Shown: positions 1 to 8,788 of the stretch, piece by piece
Layout: the number at the start of each line of letters is the position of its first letter
How positions within the stretch are numbered: position 1 is the stretch's first letter
Assembly (NCBI GenBank): GCA_016788345.1
Contig: JAEURO010000004.1
Location: forward strand, 1-36,200
Reading direction: 5' to 3'
Origin: Chthonomonadaceae bacterium
Lineage (GTDB): Bacteria; Armatimonadota; Fimbriimonadia; Fimbriimonadales; Fimbriimonadaceae
Length of the DNA stretch: 36,200 nucleotides
The notes under the pieces: model-generated
What the model was told of the DNA's origin: nothing
Seen by the model: only the letters and a program-made list of their open reading frames with translations
Database searches by the model: none
Position numbers and translations under genes: made by a program

Positions 1-252
1 TTCGTCAGACAGCTTGGCCAAAGGGTTCAGTCCGAGGCGATCATCGAAGCTATCGTGACGCTGTCAAAGTCGATGGGGTTTGCAGTGACAGCCGAAGGGA
101 TCGAAACCGAAGACCAACTCGGACTCGTCAAGCGGCTAGGATGCGACCTTGCCCAAGGCTACTTCTTCTCGCCGCCAGTGACCCCCGAGCAGATAGAGGC
201 TATCCTGGACATTTCCACGACTCCAAACGACTCCCTAAGAGCCGCAAGCTAA
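1..252 (+). CDS. EAL-domain protein, C-terminal fragment (5' end outside window)
   Basis: The reading frame is open from the first base and ends at a TAA at 250-252, so this is the last 83 codons of a larger protein. It carries the signature end of EAL phosphodiesterase domains: VTAEGIET (where the AEGIE motif lies), then an LGCDLAQGYFFSPP stretch close to the C-terminus. EAL domains hydrolyse cyclic di-GMP to pGpG in the cytoplasm. The catalytic EAL motif itself, and any GGDEF, PAS or sensor domain, would lie upstream and cannot be judged, so an inactive EAL domain is possible. The gene ends 3 bases before the stop of the convergent PilT gene; with twitching ATPases next door a role in surface motility control is possible but is only inference. 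Confidence 0.9.
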   Translation, partial: FVRQLGQRVQSEAIIEAIVTLSKSMGFAVTAEGIETEDQLGLVKRLGCDLAQGYFFSPPVTPEQIEAILDISTTPNDSLRAAS

Positions 253-255
253 CGG

Positions 256-1449
256 CTACTCCCGTCTGTAACCAGGCCGGTTTGGCTGGCCCCGGACTGG
301 GCCGGCGGGTTTGGGCTGGTCGGTCACGGTTTCCTGGTTGGTGGCTTGCTGCACTTGCTTGGCTCGATCAGCCAAGGTGTTGCCTCCGGTCTGTATCAAT
401 CTCAAGAACTCGCCAGGATCTTTGGCCTTGGTCATGGCTTCGTCTTTATCCACGATCCCATTGGCTGTGAGCCGCGCGAGAGACTGGTCCAACGTTTGCA
501 TGCCTTGCTTCGACCCAGTCTGGATGATCGAGCCGATCTGATAGGTTTTGTTCTCTCGGATCTGGTTGCGCACGGCGCTCGTCGCGTTCAGGACTTCGAA
601 AGCGGCGACACGCCCCCTGCCATCTTTTCGCTTGACAAGGGACTGCGAGACAACCCCAAGCAAGTTGACAGAGAGCTGCATTCTGATTTGCTGCTGACTA
701 TGGAGCGGAAAGACATCGACGATGCGGTCGACAGTTTGGACAGCGTCGACAGTGTGCAGTGTGGCGAAGACGAGGTGGCCAGTCTCGGCGGCCGTGATAG
801 CGAGGTGGATTGTTTCAAGATCGCGCATTTCTCCAACCAAGATCACGTCCGGATCTTGGCGCAGGACATACTTGAGCGCGTTGGCAAACGACTGCGTGTC
901 GACGTCCAATTCACGCTGATTGATCAGAGCAACGTGGTCGTCATGGACGAATTCGACTGGGTCTTCGACCGTCATGATATGAACTTTTTGGGTCCTGTTG
1001 ATACGGTCGATCATCGAAGCCAGTGTCGTCGACTTGCCCGATCCCGCCGGTCCAGTCACGAGTACGAGTCCTCGCGGCCGCTCAATGAACTCATAGCAGA
1101 CCTGTGGCAAGTGCAGATCCTCCATATTTTGGATTTCGTAAGGAATCACACGAAACACGGCCTGGGCGTGCTCGCGCTGAATGTACATGTTTCCACGGAA
1201 CCTAGACACTCCCTCAATCTCCAAGGAGAAATCTAGCTCCATGTCTCGTTGGAACTTTGCGACTTGCTCTGGTCGAAGCAAAACGTCCATTGCCGCCAGG
1301 AACTCTTTATCTGTAAAGGCAGGGAGGTCGTCTGCTGGGATCAAATCGCCATGGACCCGAACATATATCTTTCCCGTGTCCGATTTGAGGTGGAGATCAG
1401 ACCCCCCCATCTCCACGCACCTTCTTAGCAAGTCCTTAACTGGTAACAC
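256..1449 (-). CDS. PilT/PilU-type twitching motility ATPase (second of tandem pair)
   Basis: A 397-residue PilT-family hexameric ATPase, which in the family powers retraction of type IV pili at the inner face of the cytoplasmic membrane. Visible are the N-terminal SDLHLK motif (about residues 17-22), Walker A GPAGSGKST (133-141), the Asp box VEDPVEF, Walker B ILVGEMRD and the His box GHLVFATLHT. After the family core it has a tail of about 35 residues rich in Gln, Pro and Arg, which the upstream paralogue lacks; this tail is why it resembles PilU-like accessory ATPases more than a minimal PilT. Its ATG overlaps the end of the upstream pilT by 14 bases, so the pair is probably translationally coupled. 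No pilin, pilB or pilC is in the window. Exact paralogue naming is not secure. Confidence 0.93.
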   Translation of the reverse strand: MLPVKDLLRRCVEMGGSDLHLKSDTGKIYVRVHGDLIPADDLPAFTDKEFLAAMDVLLRPEQVAKFQRDMELDFSLEIEGVSRFRGNMYIQREHAQAVFRVIPYEIQNMEDLHLPQVCYEFIERPRGLVLVTGPAGSGKSTTLASMIDRINRTQKVHIMTVEDPVEFVHDDHVALINQRELDVDTQSFANALKYVLRQDPDVILVGEMRDLETIHLAITAAETGHLVFATLHTVDAVQTVDRIVDVFPLHSQQQIRMQLSVNLLGVVSQSLVKRKDGRGRVAAFEVLNATSAVRNQIRENKTYQIGSIIQTGSKQGMQTLDQSLARLTANGIVDKDEAMTKAKDPGEFLRLIQTGGNTLADRAKQVQQATNQETVTDQPKPAGPVRGQPNRPGYRRE

Positions 1450-2533
1450 CGGCCACCTCCGCTGTCACCAATCCTTGGTTCATGGCCCTTCTAGCAAACT
1501 CCGAAGGCAACGAGCTCTTAGTCAACGCATGCTCATAGTCAATTAGGCCGTCTTTAAGGCATTTGAGCAAGGCTCCATCAAGTGTTTGCATTCCGAACTG
1601 GTGTCCAGTCTGTATGTCGTGGTAAAGCGCGTGGGTTTTTCCGTCACGGATCATCGTCCTTATCGACGGTGTCACCACCATGATTTCGTGGGCAGCGACC
1701 CGCCCGGTGCCGTCCTTTAACGGCAATAGAGTTTGGGAGACAACAGCCTGTAAGGTGACGCTAAGTTGCGTCCGGATCTGCTCTTGCTGCTCAGCTCCGA
1801 ACACGTCCACAATCCTGTCAATAGTTTGGGCCGCGTCGACCGTATGGAGGGTCGAGAAGACCAAGTGTCCCGTCTCTGCTGCTGTGATGGCCAAAGTGAT
1901 TGTCTCCAAATCGCGCATTTCACCAACTAGGATCACATCAGGGTTCTGGCGCATGACGTGCCTCAATGCTTCATTGAACGAATGCGTGTCCGTACCCAGC
2001 TCGCGTTGATTGATGATCGACATCTTGTCTTCATGGACATACTCGATTGGGTCTTCGATCGTAATGACGTGCCGCCTGGTCGACAGATTAATGTGGTTGA
2101 TCATTGCGGCCAGGCTCGTGGACTTTCCAGAGCCCGTCGGACCTGTCACTAGGACAAGCCCTCGTGGCATGAGAGCGATAGATTTACAGACCTCGGGCAA
2201 CCGGAGTTCATCAATTGTCCTAATCTTGTAGGGAATCAGTCGGAAGACTGCCCCAACCTTTCCTCTTTGCCAAAAGAGGTTGACCCGGAACCGGGCCAAC
2301 CCTGGGATGGCATAGGACAGGTCGCACTCTTTGTACGTGAACAGCCGTTCTTTTCTTTCGTCATTGAGGATCCCGAGGAGCATGTTTTGGTGTTCATCTG
2401 TCGCTACGGCGGGCATCTGCAACCTTTGAAGGTCGCCATGAATCCGCATGATCGGCGGATTGTTTGCCTTGAGGTGCAAATCGCTCGCATCGAGCTCCAC
2501 AAGCTTCCTCAGCAGTTCGTCCAACTTTGACAT
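1436..2533 (-). CDS. pilT: PilT-type twitching motility ATPase (first of tandem pair)
   Basis: A 365-residue PilT-family ATPase, the usual length for PilT. It has SDLHLK at residues 17-22, Walker A GPTGSGKST (131-139), an Asp box IEDPIEYVHE, Walker B ILVGEMRD, and the His box GHLVFSTLHT. The family drives type IV pilus retraction, giving twitching motility and DNA uptake. It is the promoter-proximal gene of a two-gene operon with the second PilT-family gene, which starts within its last codons. The start is an ATG at 2533 that begins directly with the conserved helix leading to the SDLHL motif, so no longer start is needed. The 118-base divergent region upstream is shared with the MFS gene and holds a candidate -10 box. 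The two paralogues are clearly diverged from each other, so this is an old duplication. Confidence 0.94.
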   Translation of the reverse strand: MSKLDELLRKLVELDASDLHLKANNPPIMRIHGDLQRLQMPAVATDEHQNMLLGILNDERKERLFTYKECDLSYAIPGLARFRVNLFWQRGKVGAVFRLIPYKIRTIDELRLPEVCKSIALMPRGLVLVTGPTGSGKSTSLAAMINHINLSTRRHVITIEDPIEYVHEDKMSIINQRELGTDTHSFNEALRHVMRQNPDVILVGEMRDLETITLAITAAETGHLVFSTLHTVDAAQTIDRIVDVFGAEQQEQIRTQLSVTLQAVVSQTLLPLKDGTGRVAAHEIMVVTPSIRTMIRDGKTHALYHDIQTGHQFGMQTLDGALLKCLKDGLIDYEHALTKSSLPSEFARRAMNQGLVTAEVAGVTS

Positions 2534-2651
2534 TCAGTCTCGCAACCCTTATATTGGGGTCTCATTGTATCTGGTTCCCACGTCGGATCGCCGCCCCTTA
2601 GGACGGCTCGACCATTGAATCCCCGTCAGATTTCTAGGGTTCAATAACTGC
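2534..2651. promoter_or_regulatory. Divergent promoter region pilT / MFS transporter
   Basis: A 118-base gap between two divergently read genes must hold both promoters. On the minus strand a TACAAT box lies about 32 bases before the pilT ATG, a good match to a sigma-70 -10 hexamer, but I see no convincing TTGACA partner. On the plus strand no clear -10 box close to the GTG start of the MFS gene stands out. No riboswitch-like or strong inverted repeat was seen. Confidence 0.35.
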
Positions 2652-3893
2652 GTGGATCGACAACCGGCGAATCCTTGGTCAAAACAGGAGGTCATCCTAC
2701 TCGCGGTGGCCTGGATGGGCTGGACGTTCGACGTGATGGACGTAGCGCTCTTTAACTTTGCCAAGGTCCCTCTCATGACTGAAATCCTAGGAGGTGAGGC
2801 TAACTACAAGGCGACGGGAGGCCCGATCGAAGCCAACCTCTTGTTCGTTCTCATGTTGGGTTGGTCTGTCGGTGGATTCTTCTTTGGATGGTTGGCGGAC
2901 AGGATCGGCCGCATGCGATGTTTGCTCGTGACAGTGCTAATTTACGCCGTTTTCACCGGATTGACAGCGTTTTGCCACACTGTAGAGCAGCTCTACGTTG
3001 TCAGGTTTTTGACCGGGTTAGGAGTTGGAGGGGAGTGGGCGGCGGGGGCGGCCCTAGTCGCCGAAAACGTATCAGAAGACAAACGCGCAAGGGCGGCGTC
3101 TTGGCTTCAAACAGCTGCAGCCTTCGGGCCCTGGTTCGCGGCCATGATCAACTTCGCTTTGGTCGGACATGGTTGGCGTGCCTTGTTCCTGGTCGGCGTC
3201 CTTCCGGCTCTTGCGACACTTTTTCTGCGGCGATTGGTATCGAGCAGCGAAGTTTCCCTAAAACAGGAGTCCCCACAGGTTGCAACTCTGGTCGCGACCA
3301 AGGTTCCTTGGAAGCGTGTGGCTGTCGGACTCGCCCTTGGGACGGCCGGAATCGCTTCCGCCACGAATGTCTCGTTTTGGTTGCCGAACATTGTCAAGCA
3401 ACTCAGTCCTGGAATGCCCGCTGCAGACATACAGTCAAGGCAATCTGTAGCTGCCTTGGTGCTCCACATCGGTACCCTGGCCGGGGTTTTTCTGGTGCCT
3501 TGGCTGTGTTCTCGATTAGGAAGAAGGCTAACGCTATTGCTCTGCTTCTTAGTCAGTCCGGTGATCGTGACGATCGTGGCCACTGTCGCAAAGGACTTTC
3601 AAGCCTTGCTCCTCATGTCACCCTTGATGGCGCTCCTAGGGATTGGCACTAGCGCTGCGTTCGTCCTCTATTTCCCTGAGCTATTCCCATCCCGGCACCG
3701 CGCCTTTGGAGCTGGAGTCTCGTACAATGGGGGCCGGGTCCTGGCTGCTATGTTCCCCCTCTTGACTGCGCACCTGCCGGCGTTTCAGACAGACGTGACA
3801 AAGTCGGTGGCTCAGACGTCACTATTCTTGGCGTTCGGTGCCATCGCCTTGCTCTTCGCTCCAGAAACAAAAGGAGACCCACTCCCTGCATGA
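2652..3893 (+). CDS. MFS transporter, 12-TM, sugar/organic-acid type
   Basis: A 413-residue Major Facilitator Superfamily permease. The characteristic motif A between helices 2 and 3 is clear (GWLADRIGRMR, about residues 79-89), followed by a GLGVGGEWAAGA stretch in helix 4-5 typical of the sialate/aromatic-acid/sugar-type MFS proteins. There are about 12 hydrophobic segments, with a central loop around residues 195-220, and a cytoplasmic-side repeat CSRLGRRLT in the second half. It would move a small organic solute with proton coupling; the substrate cannot be read from sequence. The start is GTG, close to the first amphipathic segment. Its stop overlaps the start of the downstream propeller-M23 gene in an ATGA arrangement, so the two are co-translated. 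This suggests uptake of something released by, or related to, wall turnover, which is inference only. Confidence 0.88.
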   Translation: MDRQPANPWSKQEVILLAVAWMGWTFDVMDVALFNFAKVPLMTEILGGEANYKATGGPIEANLLFVLMLGWSVGGFFFGWLADRIGRMRCLLVTVLIYAVFTGLTAFCHTVEQLYVVRFLTGLGVGGEWAAGAALVAENVSEDKRARAASWLQTAAAFGPWFAAMINFALVGHGWRALFLVGVLPALATLFLRRLVSSSEVSLKQESPQVATLVATKVPWKRVAVGLALGTAGIASATNVSFWLPNIVKQLSPGMPAADIQSRQSVAALVLHIGTLAGVFLVPWLCSRLGRRLTLLLCFLVSPVIVTIVATVAKDFQALLLMSPLMALLGIGTSAAFVLYFPELFPSRHRAFGAGVSYNGGRVLAAMFPLLTAHLPAFQTDVTKSVAQTSLFLAFGAIALLFAPETKGDPLPA

Positions 3894-5998
3894 CGAACTT
3901 TCTTGTCCTCCTTTGTACAAAACCAAATTCCGACCTCATAGCAGTCCGGACTCTCCTAGAGGGAAGATCGCAACTGACTTTGTTGCGCAGGGGCCGGGCC
4001 GAAACCATCAACTCGGACAGCGATCCAATCGGATGGTCCCCAAACGGGCGTTGGCTTGTGCTTGGGACTAAGCATGCCGATGGAACGTTTTCGCTCTCGC
4101 TCGTCGATACGGCCGCCGCCACACTTGACCCGTACGAACTCCAGGGCCGCTCGTCATTACCGACATGGACTGCGGATGGCGGCACTTTTTTCGTGAGCAT
4201 GAAGGACAAAGGGATCTTGTCAGTCCGAGTTTCAGGCACGGAGCCCCAGACCTCCACTTCTCATATCATGGGCGACCGACCAGATTGGTCGGCGGCCAGC
4301 CATCGATTCGCTTATCTCGATTCCGCTGGAGACCTGTGGGTCTCGTCGTCCGAAGCTGGTGCCAGGAAGAAATTGTCATCCAATGCGAGAGCGGCCAAAT
4401 GGTCTCCAGACGGGCAATCCTTGGCCATCGTTCGTACCGTCAATTCTAAGAACGAACTTTGGCTGTGCTCCGCTAGCGGCGAAGATAAACGGAAATTGGC
4501 GAGTGTCGATTCGTTGGAGACTTCATGGTCTCCAAACGGGAACAGCCTGCTTTATCGCCTATCAGGAGATTGGAAGGTGATCGACATGGGCCAAAAGACA
4601 GTGTCGACGGGAACTGGGGGAATTGCGCCTGTGTGGGTCGATTCAAAGACACTACTGGCTAACAAAGAGGGCCTGCTACAGACATTCGACATACGATCGG
4701 AATCTTGGCGAGGAGCGACATTCGAGGGTTTACCTGAGGGCCAGGTCATGTCGTTTGCCCGATTCCAAGGCTTAGTCGTCGAGAAACGCAGCCGCGGCCC
4801 TGAGGCCATTCCAGAACCTGCAAAAGGCCGGATCCGGGTGACCGCCACCGTCCAAGCACTCGATGTTCTCAATGACAGGGCTACCCTCCGTGTTTCGTCG
4901 GTACTGGGCAGCGACAAAATGGAACTGAACTTTGCGCAGCCTGTAGATCAAATTGTGACTTGGGACGCAAACACGACGATCACTCAAGGTTCGGTCACAT
5001 CGCCTTTCAGAGGCACAGATTTGGTTCCGGAGGCGTCTGTGGTTCTCTGGCTCAAAGGAAGCAAAGCGGGCGTGCCCGAGCCGCTTTTGGTCGAATCGTT
5101 GTGGATGGACCGACCCATAACTCCTTCTCGTAAAGGATCACGGGACGTTGAGCGCGGAAACACACGATCGATCGAGTACGACGGAGTGTGTATGGACGAA
5201 GTCGCCGTCCCCATGGCCTTTCCGCTTGTTGACGGGGTCAAGTGGTCGGACACATTCTTGAGAGACCGGGACGGGGGAGCACGAAGGCACCATGGGCAAG
5301 ACTTAATGGCAGAAAAGATGCGGCCGCTGGTCGCTACATTTGATGGCCAGGTCTCGTTCTCGTCAAGTGGTTCGGGGCATCACATCATTTATGTTAAGGG
5401 CGATTGCGGCTGGACTTCAGCCTACATGCATGTTAACAACGACACCCCGGGTACTGACGATGGAAAAGGCGGGCCGCGCTTTGCCTTTGCGCCTGGCCTC
5501 AAGTCAGGTGACCGCGTGGTCAAGGGGCAACTTGTTGGATTTTGCGGTGACAGCGGCAATGCCGAATCTGTGGGCAGCCACTGCCACTTTGAACTCAGAG
5601 AACAGGCGACTGGCGGGGTGTTCAACGCGCATCTCTCGCTTTCAGAAGCCGAAGTCCTTCGTTCACCGATTTATCCCGGGCCAGTACTGGGATCAAAGGT
5701 TTTGCCAAAGAAGCACCGATGGGACATGTTGGTGACGAAAGTCGACGTAGACCGAGACGTGCTGGTCGGAGAATTGATTGGCGAAGCAGGACCTGGCGAG
5801 GCAGCCCAAAGCATTCTGAAACCACAACTTGTGTACGTAAAGTTGTCGCCGGGCACTCGATTTGTCGAGCGTGCGACCTGGGCCGACACCCAAAAAGCCA
5901 CGGTGACAGTCGGCACGTATATCACGGTTTTCGGCACCCCGACAGGCAACTCGCTTTCATCATTGTTGGTCGCTGTCGGAGCCGGTCTAGGCGACTGA
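3890..5998 (+). CDS. WD40-like (TolB/PD40) propeller fused to M23 metallopeptidase
   Basis: A 702-residue multidomain protein. Residues about 45-260 hold five or six PD40-type repeats marked by W-S-P-[ND]-G turns (WSPNGRWL, PTWTADGG, PDWSAASH, AKWSPDGQS, TSWSPNGNS). Residues about 312-405 form a beta-rich region. Residues about 465-570 are an M23/LytM peptidase with HHGQD (H467...D471), AYMH (H514) and the HCH motif H564-x-H566, so all zinc ligands expected for the family are present. A last beta-rich region (about 611-690) follows. M23 enzymes cut peptidoglycan cross-bridges or other Gly-rich peptides. No classical signal peptide is obvious: the N-terminus is only weakly hydrophobic, which is odd for a wall enzyme, so the start may be imperfect or export non-classical. 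It is coupled by a 4-base overlap to the MFS gene. Confidence 0.88.
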   Translation: MTNFLVLLCTKPNSDLIAVRTLLEGRSQLTLLRRGRAETINSDSDPIGWSPNGRWLVLGTKHADGTFSLSLVDTAAATLDPYELQGRSSLPTWTADGGTFFVSMKDKGILSVRVSGTEPQTSTSHIMGDRPDWSAASHRFAYLDSAGDLWVSSSEAGARKKLSSNARAAKWSPDGQSLAIVRTVNSKNELWLCSASGEDKRKLASVDSLETSWSPNGNSLLYRLSGDWKVIDMGQKTVSTGTGGIAPVWVDSKTLLANKEGLLQTFDIRSESWRGATFEGLPEGQVMSFARFQGLVVEKRSRGPEAIPEPAKGRIRVTATVQALDVLNDRATLRVSSVLGSDKMELNFAQPVDQIVTWDANTTITQGSVTSPFRGTDLVPEASVVLWLKGSKAGVPEPLLVESLWMDRPITPSRKGSRDVERGNTRSIEYDGVCMDEVAVPMAFPLVDGVKWSDTFLRDRDGGARRHHGQDLMAEKMRPLVATFDGQVSFSSSGSGHHIIYVKGDCGWTSAYMHVNNDTPGTDDGKGGPRFAFAPGLKSGDRVVKGQLVGFCGDSGNAESVGSHCHFELREQATGGVFNAHLSLSEAEVLRSPIYPGPVLGSKVLPKKHRWDMLVTKVDVDRDVLVGELIGEAGPGEAAQSILKPQLVYVKLSPGTRFVERATWADTQKATVTVGTYITVFGTPTGNSLSSLLVAVGAGLGD

Positions 5999-6003
5999 CC
6001 TCC

Positions 6004-6804
6004 TCAATGGGCGAACGACATCCGTCGTCCGAGCACGATCCTTGTCGCAACCATCACGACCACGGCCGTCACAAGAAGGACGATCGCAAGGGCCTTCGCC
6101 TGATCCATGTCCGATTCAAACCCCACATAAACCGCCAGCGGCATAGTCTGAGTCACGCCTTTCAGGTTTCCAGCGAACAAGATGGTCGCACCGAACTCTC
6201 CGAGGGCCCTCGCCCATGCCAGTCCCAACCCTGCAATGACAAACGGGGCTGCTAATGGGAGCGATACTTTTCGAACCGTCATCCAAGTGGTCGCTCCATC
6301 TAGCTTAGCCGCTTCCATTAAGTCTGGCCGCATCGACCTGAATGCAGACAACGCTTCGCGAAAGAAAAACGGGCACGAAACAAACACTTGCGACACGACT
6401 ACTGCTGCGGTTGTGAACGCCAACGTGACTCCCTGTGCCTCTAACCAAGGGCCAAGAACACCACGGCGCCCGAATGCAAGCAACAGCGACAAACCGATCA
6501 CTGATGGCGGCATCACTGCGGGCAACGTGAGAACCGTTTCCCAAACGGTCGCAAACAAGGGCCTGCATCTGCTCACTCCATAAGCGAGAAAGAGTCCAAG
6601 GACTCCCACAATGAATGTGGAAAGGACTGTCGTACGCAGGCTCAGGCATAGGGCTTCCCAAGTGTCTTGCTCCCTGAGCTTTTGGACTACGAGGTCGATC
6701 GGCGTGGACACAACAAGTGCAAAGAGTGCTGTAGCGACCAATACCAGCAACGGGCTCCCCACTACGAAACCGACCAACGAACTTTGCCAGTCTCTGCGCT
6801 TCAT
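6004..6804 (-). CDS. modB: Molybdate ABC transporter permease ModB
   Basis: A 266-residue inner-membrane permease of the ModB/CysT type. It shows several hydrophobic helices and the cytoplasmic coupling loop of ABC permeases (EAA motif): EAAKLDGATTW followed by KVSLPLAAP and then a conserved RALGEFGATILFAGN stretch diagnostic of ModB. It would form the channel through which molybdate delivered by ModA passes. Its start overlaps the modA stop by 4 bases, so modA-modB are translationally coupled. The gene ends 5 bases from the stop of the convergent M23 gene, so no modC ATPase follows here; the ATPase must be encoded elsewhere or shared. Tungstate rather than molybdate cannot be excluded. Confidence 0.93.
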   Translation of the reverse strand: MKRRDWQSSLVGFVVGSPLLVLVATALFALVVSTPIDLVVQKLREQDTWEALCLSLRTTVLSTFIVGVLGLFLAYGVSRCRPLFATVWETVLTLPAVMPPSVIGLSLLLAFGRRGVLGPWLEAQGVTLAFTTAAVVVSQVFVSCPFFFREALSAFRSMRPDLMEAAKLDGATTWMTVRKVSLPLAAPFVIAGLGLAWARALGEFGATILFAGNLKGVTQTMPLAVYVGFESDMDQAKALAIVLLVTAVVVMVATRIVLGRRMSFAH

Positions 6805-7529
6805 TTTCTCCGGGCCCGCGAAGATCCGAAGCCAAAGCGGGAAAGCACCTGGCGCCCGCTGCTCGACACGAGAAAAGAAATAAAGCGTTTTGCAACCGGT
6901 TTGTTTCGAGAGTCCAAAACCACGGCTACGGGGTAGTCCGCCACAACGTTAAATCTGTCAGGGATCAACACTTCCTTGACCCTCGTCCGCGCTGACCAGG
7001 CGTCCGTCTGATACACCACACCAGCGTCGGCCTCACCTAGCGCGACTTTGGCAAGCACTGATCGTACGTCAGGTTCCCGGGACACAATGTGGCCTCGCAC
7101 CTTGTTCAACCAAAAATTCCCATAGGCCTTTGCAGCCTTAGCAAGGAACTCATCTGCGTACTCCCCTGCAGGTACGGATTCCCCTGCCAACACAATTTTC
7201 GTCACTTTCGACAACTCCCGGACAGTGCTGACACCCTTCCTGCCCTTCGCCAAAACCAGTGTCAGCTTGTTCGTCGCGAACAAGGTCGGGACTGCGGTGT
7301 ATGGGCTGGCAACTGACATTGTCTTCATTGAGGCAGTTGCGAGCACATCGGCCCTGGCTCCGTTTTTCACTTGCGCCGCCAGGGTTTGTGACCCGGCAAA
7401 GCTAAAAACAACTTTCACACCAGGTTCGCGGCTTTCGAAGGCATCTGCGACGGATTCAAACGCGTCTTTCAGCGATGCGGCAGCAAACACGGTCAAGGAA
7501 GCAGTCGTCAACGCGAAAGCCGCTATCAT
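6801..7529 (-). CDS. modA: Molybdate-binding periplasmic protein ModA
   Basis: A 242-residue solute-binding protein of the ModA family. The N-terminus MIAAFALTTASLTVFAAAS is a short signal peptide running into the mature start LTVFAAASLKDAF, a hallmark of ModA. FSFAGSQTLAAQVKNGARAD with its Ser/Ala oxyanion-binding loop and the later VALGEADAGVVYQTD segment are also family-typical. It captures molybdate in the periplasm and hands it to ModB. The ATG at 7529 is preceded by a TAAACT box 9 bases away and by no Shine-Dalgarno sequence. The signal peptide is short for a Gram-negative protein, but no upstream in-frame start is evident. Confidence 0.93.
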   Translation of the reverse strand: MIAAFALTTASLTVFAAASLKDAFESVADAFESREPGVKVVFSFAGSQTLAAQVKNGARADVLATASMKTMSVASPYTAVPTLFATNKLTLVLAKGRKGVSTVRELSKVTKIVLAGESVPAGEYADEFLAKAAKAYGNFWLNKVRGHIVSREPDVRSVLAKVALGEADAGVVYQTDAWSARTRVKEVLIPDRFNVVADYPVAVVLDSRNKPVAKRFISFLVSSSGRQVLSRFGFGSSRARRK

Positions 7530-7538
7530 CGTCGCTTC

Positions 7539-7544
7539 AGTTTA
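7539..7544 (-). promoter_or_regulatory. Candidate -10 box, modA
   Basis: Read on the minus strand this is TAAACT, ending 9 bases before the modA ATG. No -35 match was seen. A start of transcription 6-8 bases downstream would give an almost leaderless message. Confidence 0.35.
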
Positions 7545-7606
7545 CACTTGGGCTTTCACATTCCATCGTCGAATTCGGGTAAAAGTCGCTTGGAACAGGA
7601 TGTCCG

Positions 7607-8788
7607 ATGGTTGTAGTTTTGAGTTTGGCGGCAGTCATGGCCGCAAATGAAAAAAACATGACGTTTGCAGAAGACGTGGCCTTTTTGAAGAAGCACACGA
7701 ACGCGATAGTCTTGAAAGGCGAAGTTGGTGCCGCCGTCGCAGTTGTGCCCGCATATCAATGCCGCGTCATGACGAGCACGACTTCGGTGAAATCCGGTGA
7801 AGGTTTTGGGTGGATCAATTACAAGCTGATTTCCAGCGGCAAGGTTCAAAAGCATATCAATGTTTATGGTGGAGAAGACCGGTTTTGGCTCGGCCCAGAA
7901 GGCGGACAGTTTTCCATCTTCTTCAAGGACTTTGCCCCTTTCGACCTTGAACATTGGCAGACACCTGCCCCCATCGACACCGATGCTTACAAAGTCGTCC
8001 AGCGGTCTGATTCGAGCGTGACATGCATGCACCAGTTTCGACTGGTGAACAACAGCGGAACTCCGTTCGACGTGAAGGTTGATAGGACGGTGGCACTTAT
8101 TGGCCGTGTAAAGGCCACGGGCCTTCTCGGTGTTCCCGATATGGGTGGCGTCCAGATGGTTGGCTATGAGACCCGAAACACCGTCACAAACATTGGCAAA
8201 GCCGCATGGACAGAAATGGACGGCGCCTTGTCGATCTGGATCCTCGGTATGTTCAAACCAAGTCCCACAACGACGGTCATCCTGCCCTACAACACATCCG
8301 GCGACGGGAGAGTTGTCAATGACACCTACTTTGGAAAGGTGCCAGCAGAAAGGCTGAAGGTCAGTGACGGGTTGGTCCTCTTTTCAGGTGACGGCAAGAT
8401 GCGCACGAAAATTGGACTGCCTCCTTCTCGTGCCAAAGACGTCGTCGGCAGCTACGACGCCTCTCGCAACCTGCTGACGATTGTTAAGTTCACCTTCAAT
8501 CCCGAAGCGACATCATATGTCAATTCAATGTGGGAGCTCCAAGACAAGCCGTTTGGTGGCGATGTCACGAACAGCTACAACGACGGGCCACCAAAGCCGG
8601 GTGCCAAACCTCTTGGGCCCTTTTATGAATTGGAAACTTCGTCGCCAGCCATGTTCCTTTCACCTTGGGCCTCGCACACGCATCTGAGCCAGACGTTCCA
8701 CTTTACTGGACCACGTGAAGCCCTCGACAAGATTTCCATGAAAGTCCTCGGGGCCGAGCTAGACGCCGTCTCCAAGGCGTTCAAATGA
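7607..8788 (+). CDS. Secreted/periplasmic beta-rich protein, DUF6786-like
   Basis: A 393-residue protein that I associate with the DUF6786 family, remembered from planctomycete- and Bacteroidetes-type genomes; function unknown. It begins MVVVLSLAAVMAA, a short hydrophobic leader, followed by TFAEDVAFLKKH and the block VAVVPAYQCRVMTS. Further blocks are FGWINYKLISSGK, HINVYGGEDRFWLGPEGGQ and SIFFKDFAPFD, which together resemble a galactose-mutarotase-like beta-sandwich. The C-terminal half has ELETSSPA and HLSQTFHFTG. An AGGA Shine-Dalgarno-like sequence lies about 7 bases before the ATG. Its stop overlaps the apt start in an ATGA arrangement, making it the first gene of a six-gene run to dapF. 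Carbohydrate binding or isomerisation is a guess from fold only. Confidence 0.75.
   Translation: MVVVLSLAAVMAANEKNMTFAEDVAFLKKHTNAIVLKGEVGAAVAVVPAYQCRVMTSTTSVKSGEGFGWINYKLISSGKVQKHINVYGGEDRFWLGPEGGQFSIFFKDFAPFDLEHWQTPAPIDTDAYKVVQRSDSSVTCMHQFRLVNNSGTPFDVKVDRTVALIGRVKATGLLGVPDMGGVQMVGYETRNTVTNIGKAAWTEMDGALSIWILGMFKPSPTTTVILPYNTSGDGRVVNDTYFGKVPAERLKVSDGLVLFSGDGKMRTKIGLPPSRAKDVVGSYDASRNLLTIVKFTFNPEATSYVNSMWELQDKPFGGDVTNSYNDGPPKPGAKPLGPFYELETSSPAMFLSPWASHTHLSQTFHFTGPREALDKISMKVLGAELDAVSKAFK

Noticed and set aside
346-1236. A 296-codon open frame on the plus strand
   Set aside because: It is antisense to the second PilT gene, whose motifs are complete. The protein has no recognisable features and reflects the codon bias of the opposite strand.
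2861-3652. A 263-codon open frame in the second frame of the MFS gene
   Set aside because: It is a shadow of the MFS coding frame; it is Arg/Cys/Gly-rich without hydrophobic or domain pattern.
5719-6255. Open frame of 178 codons bridging the M23 and modB ends
   Set aside because: It overlaps two strongly supported genes and has a His/Arg-rich composition typical of wrong-frame translation.
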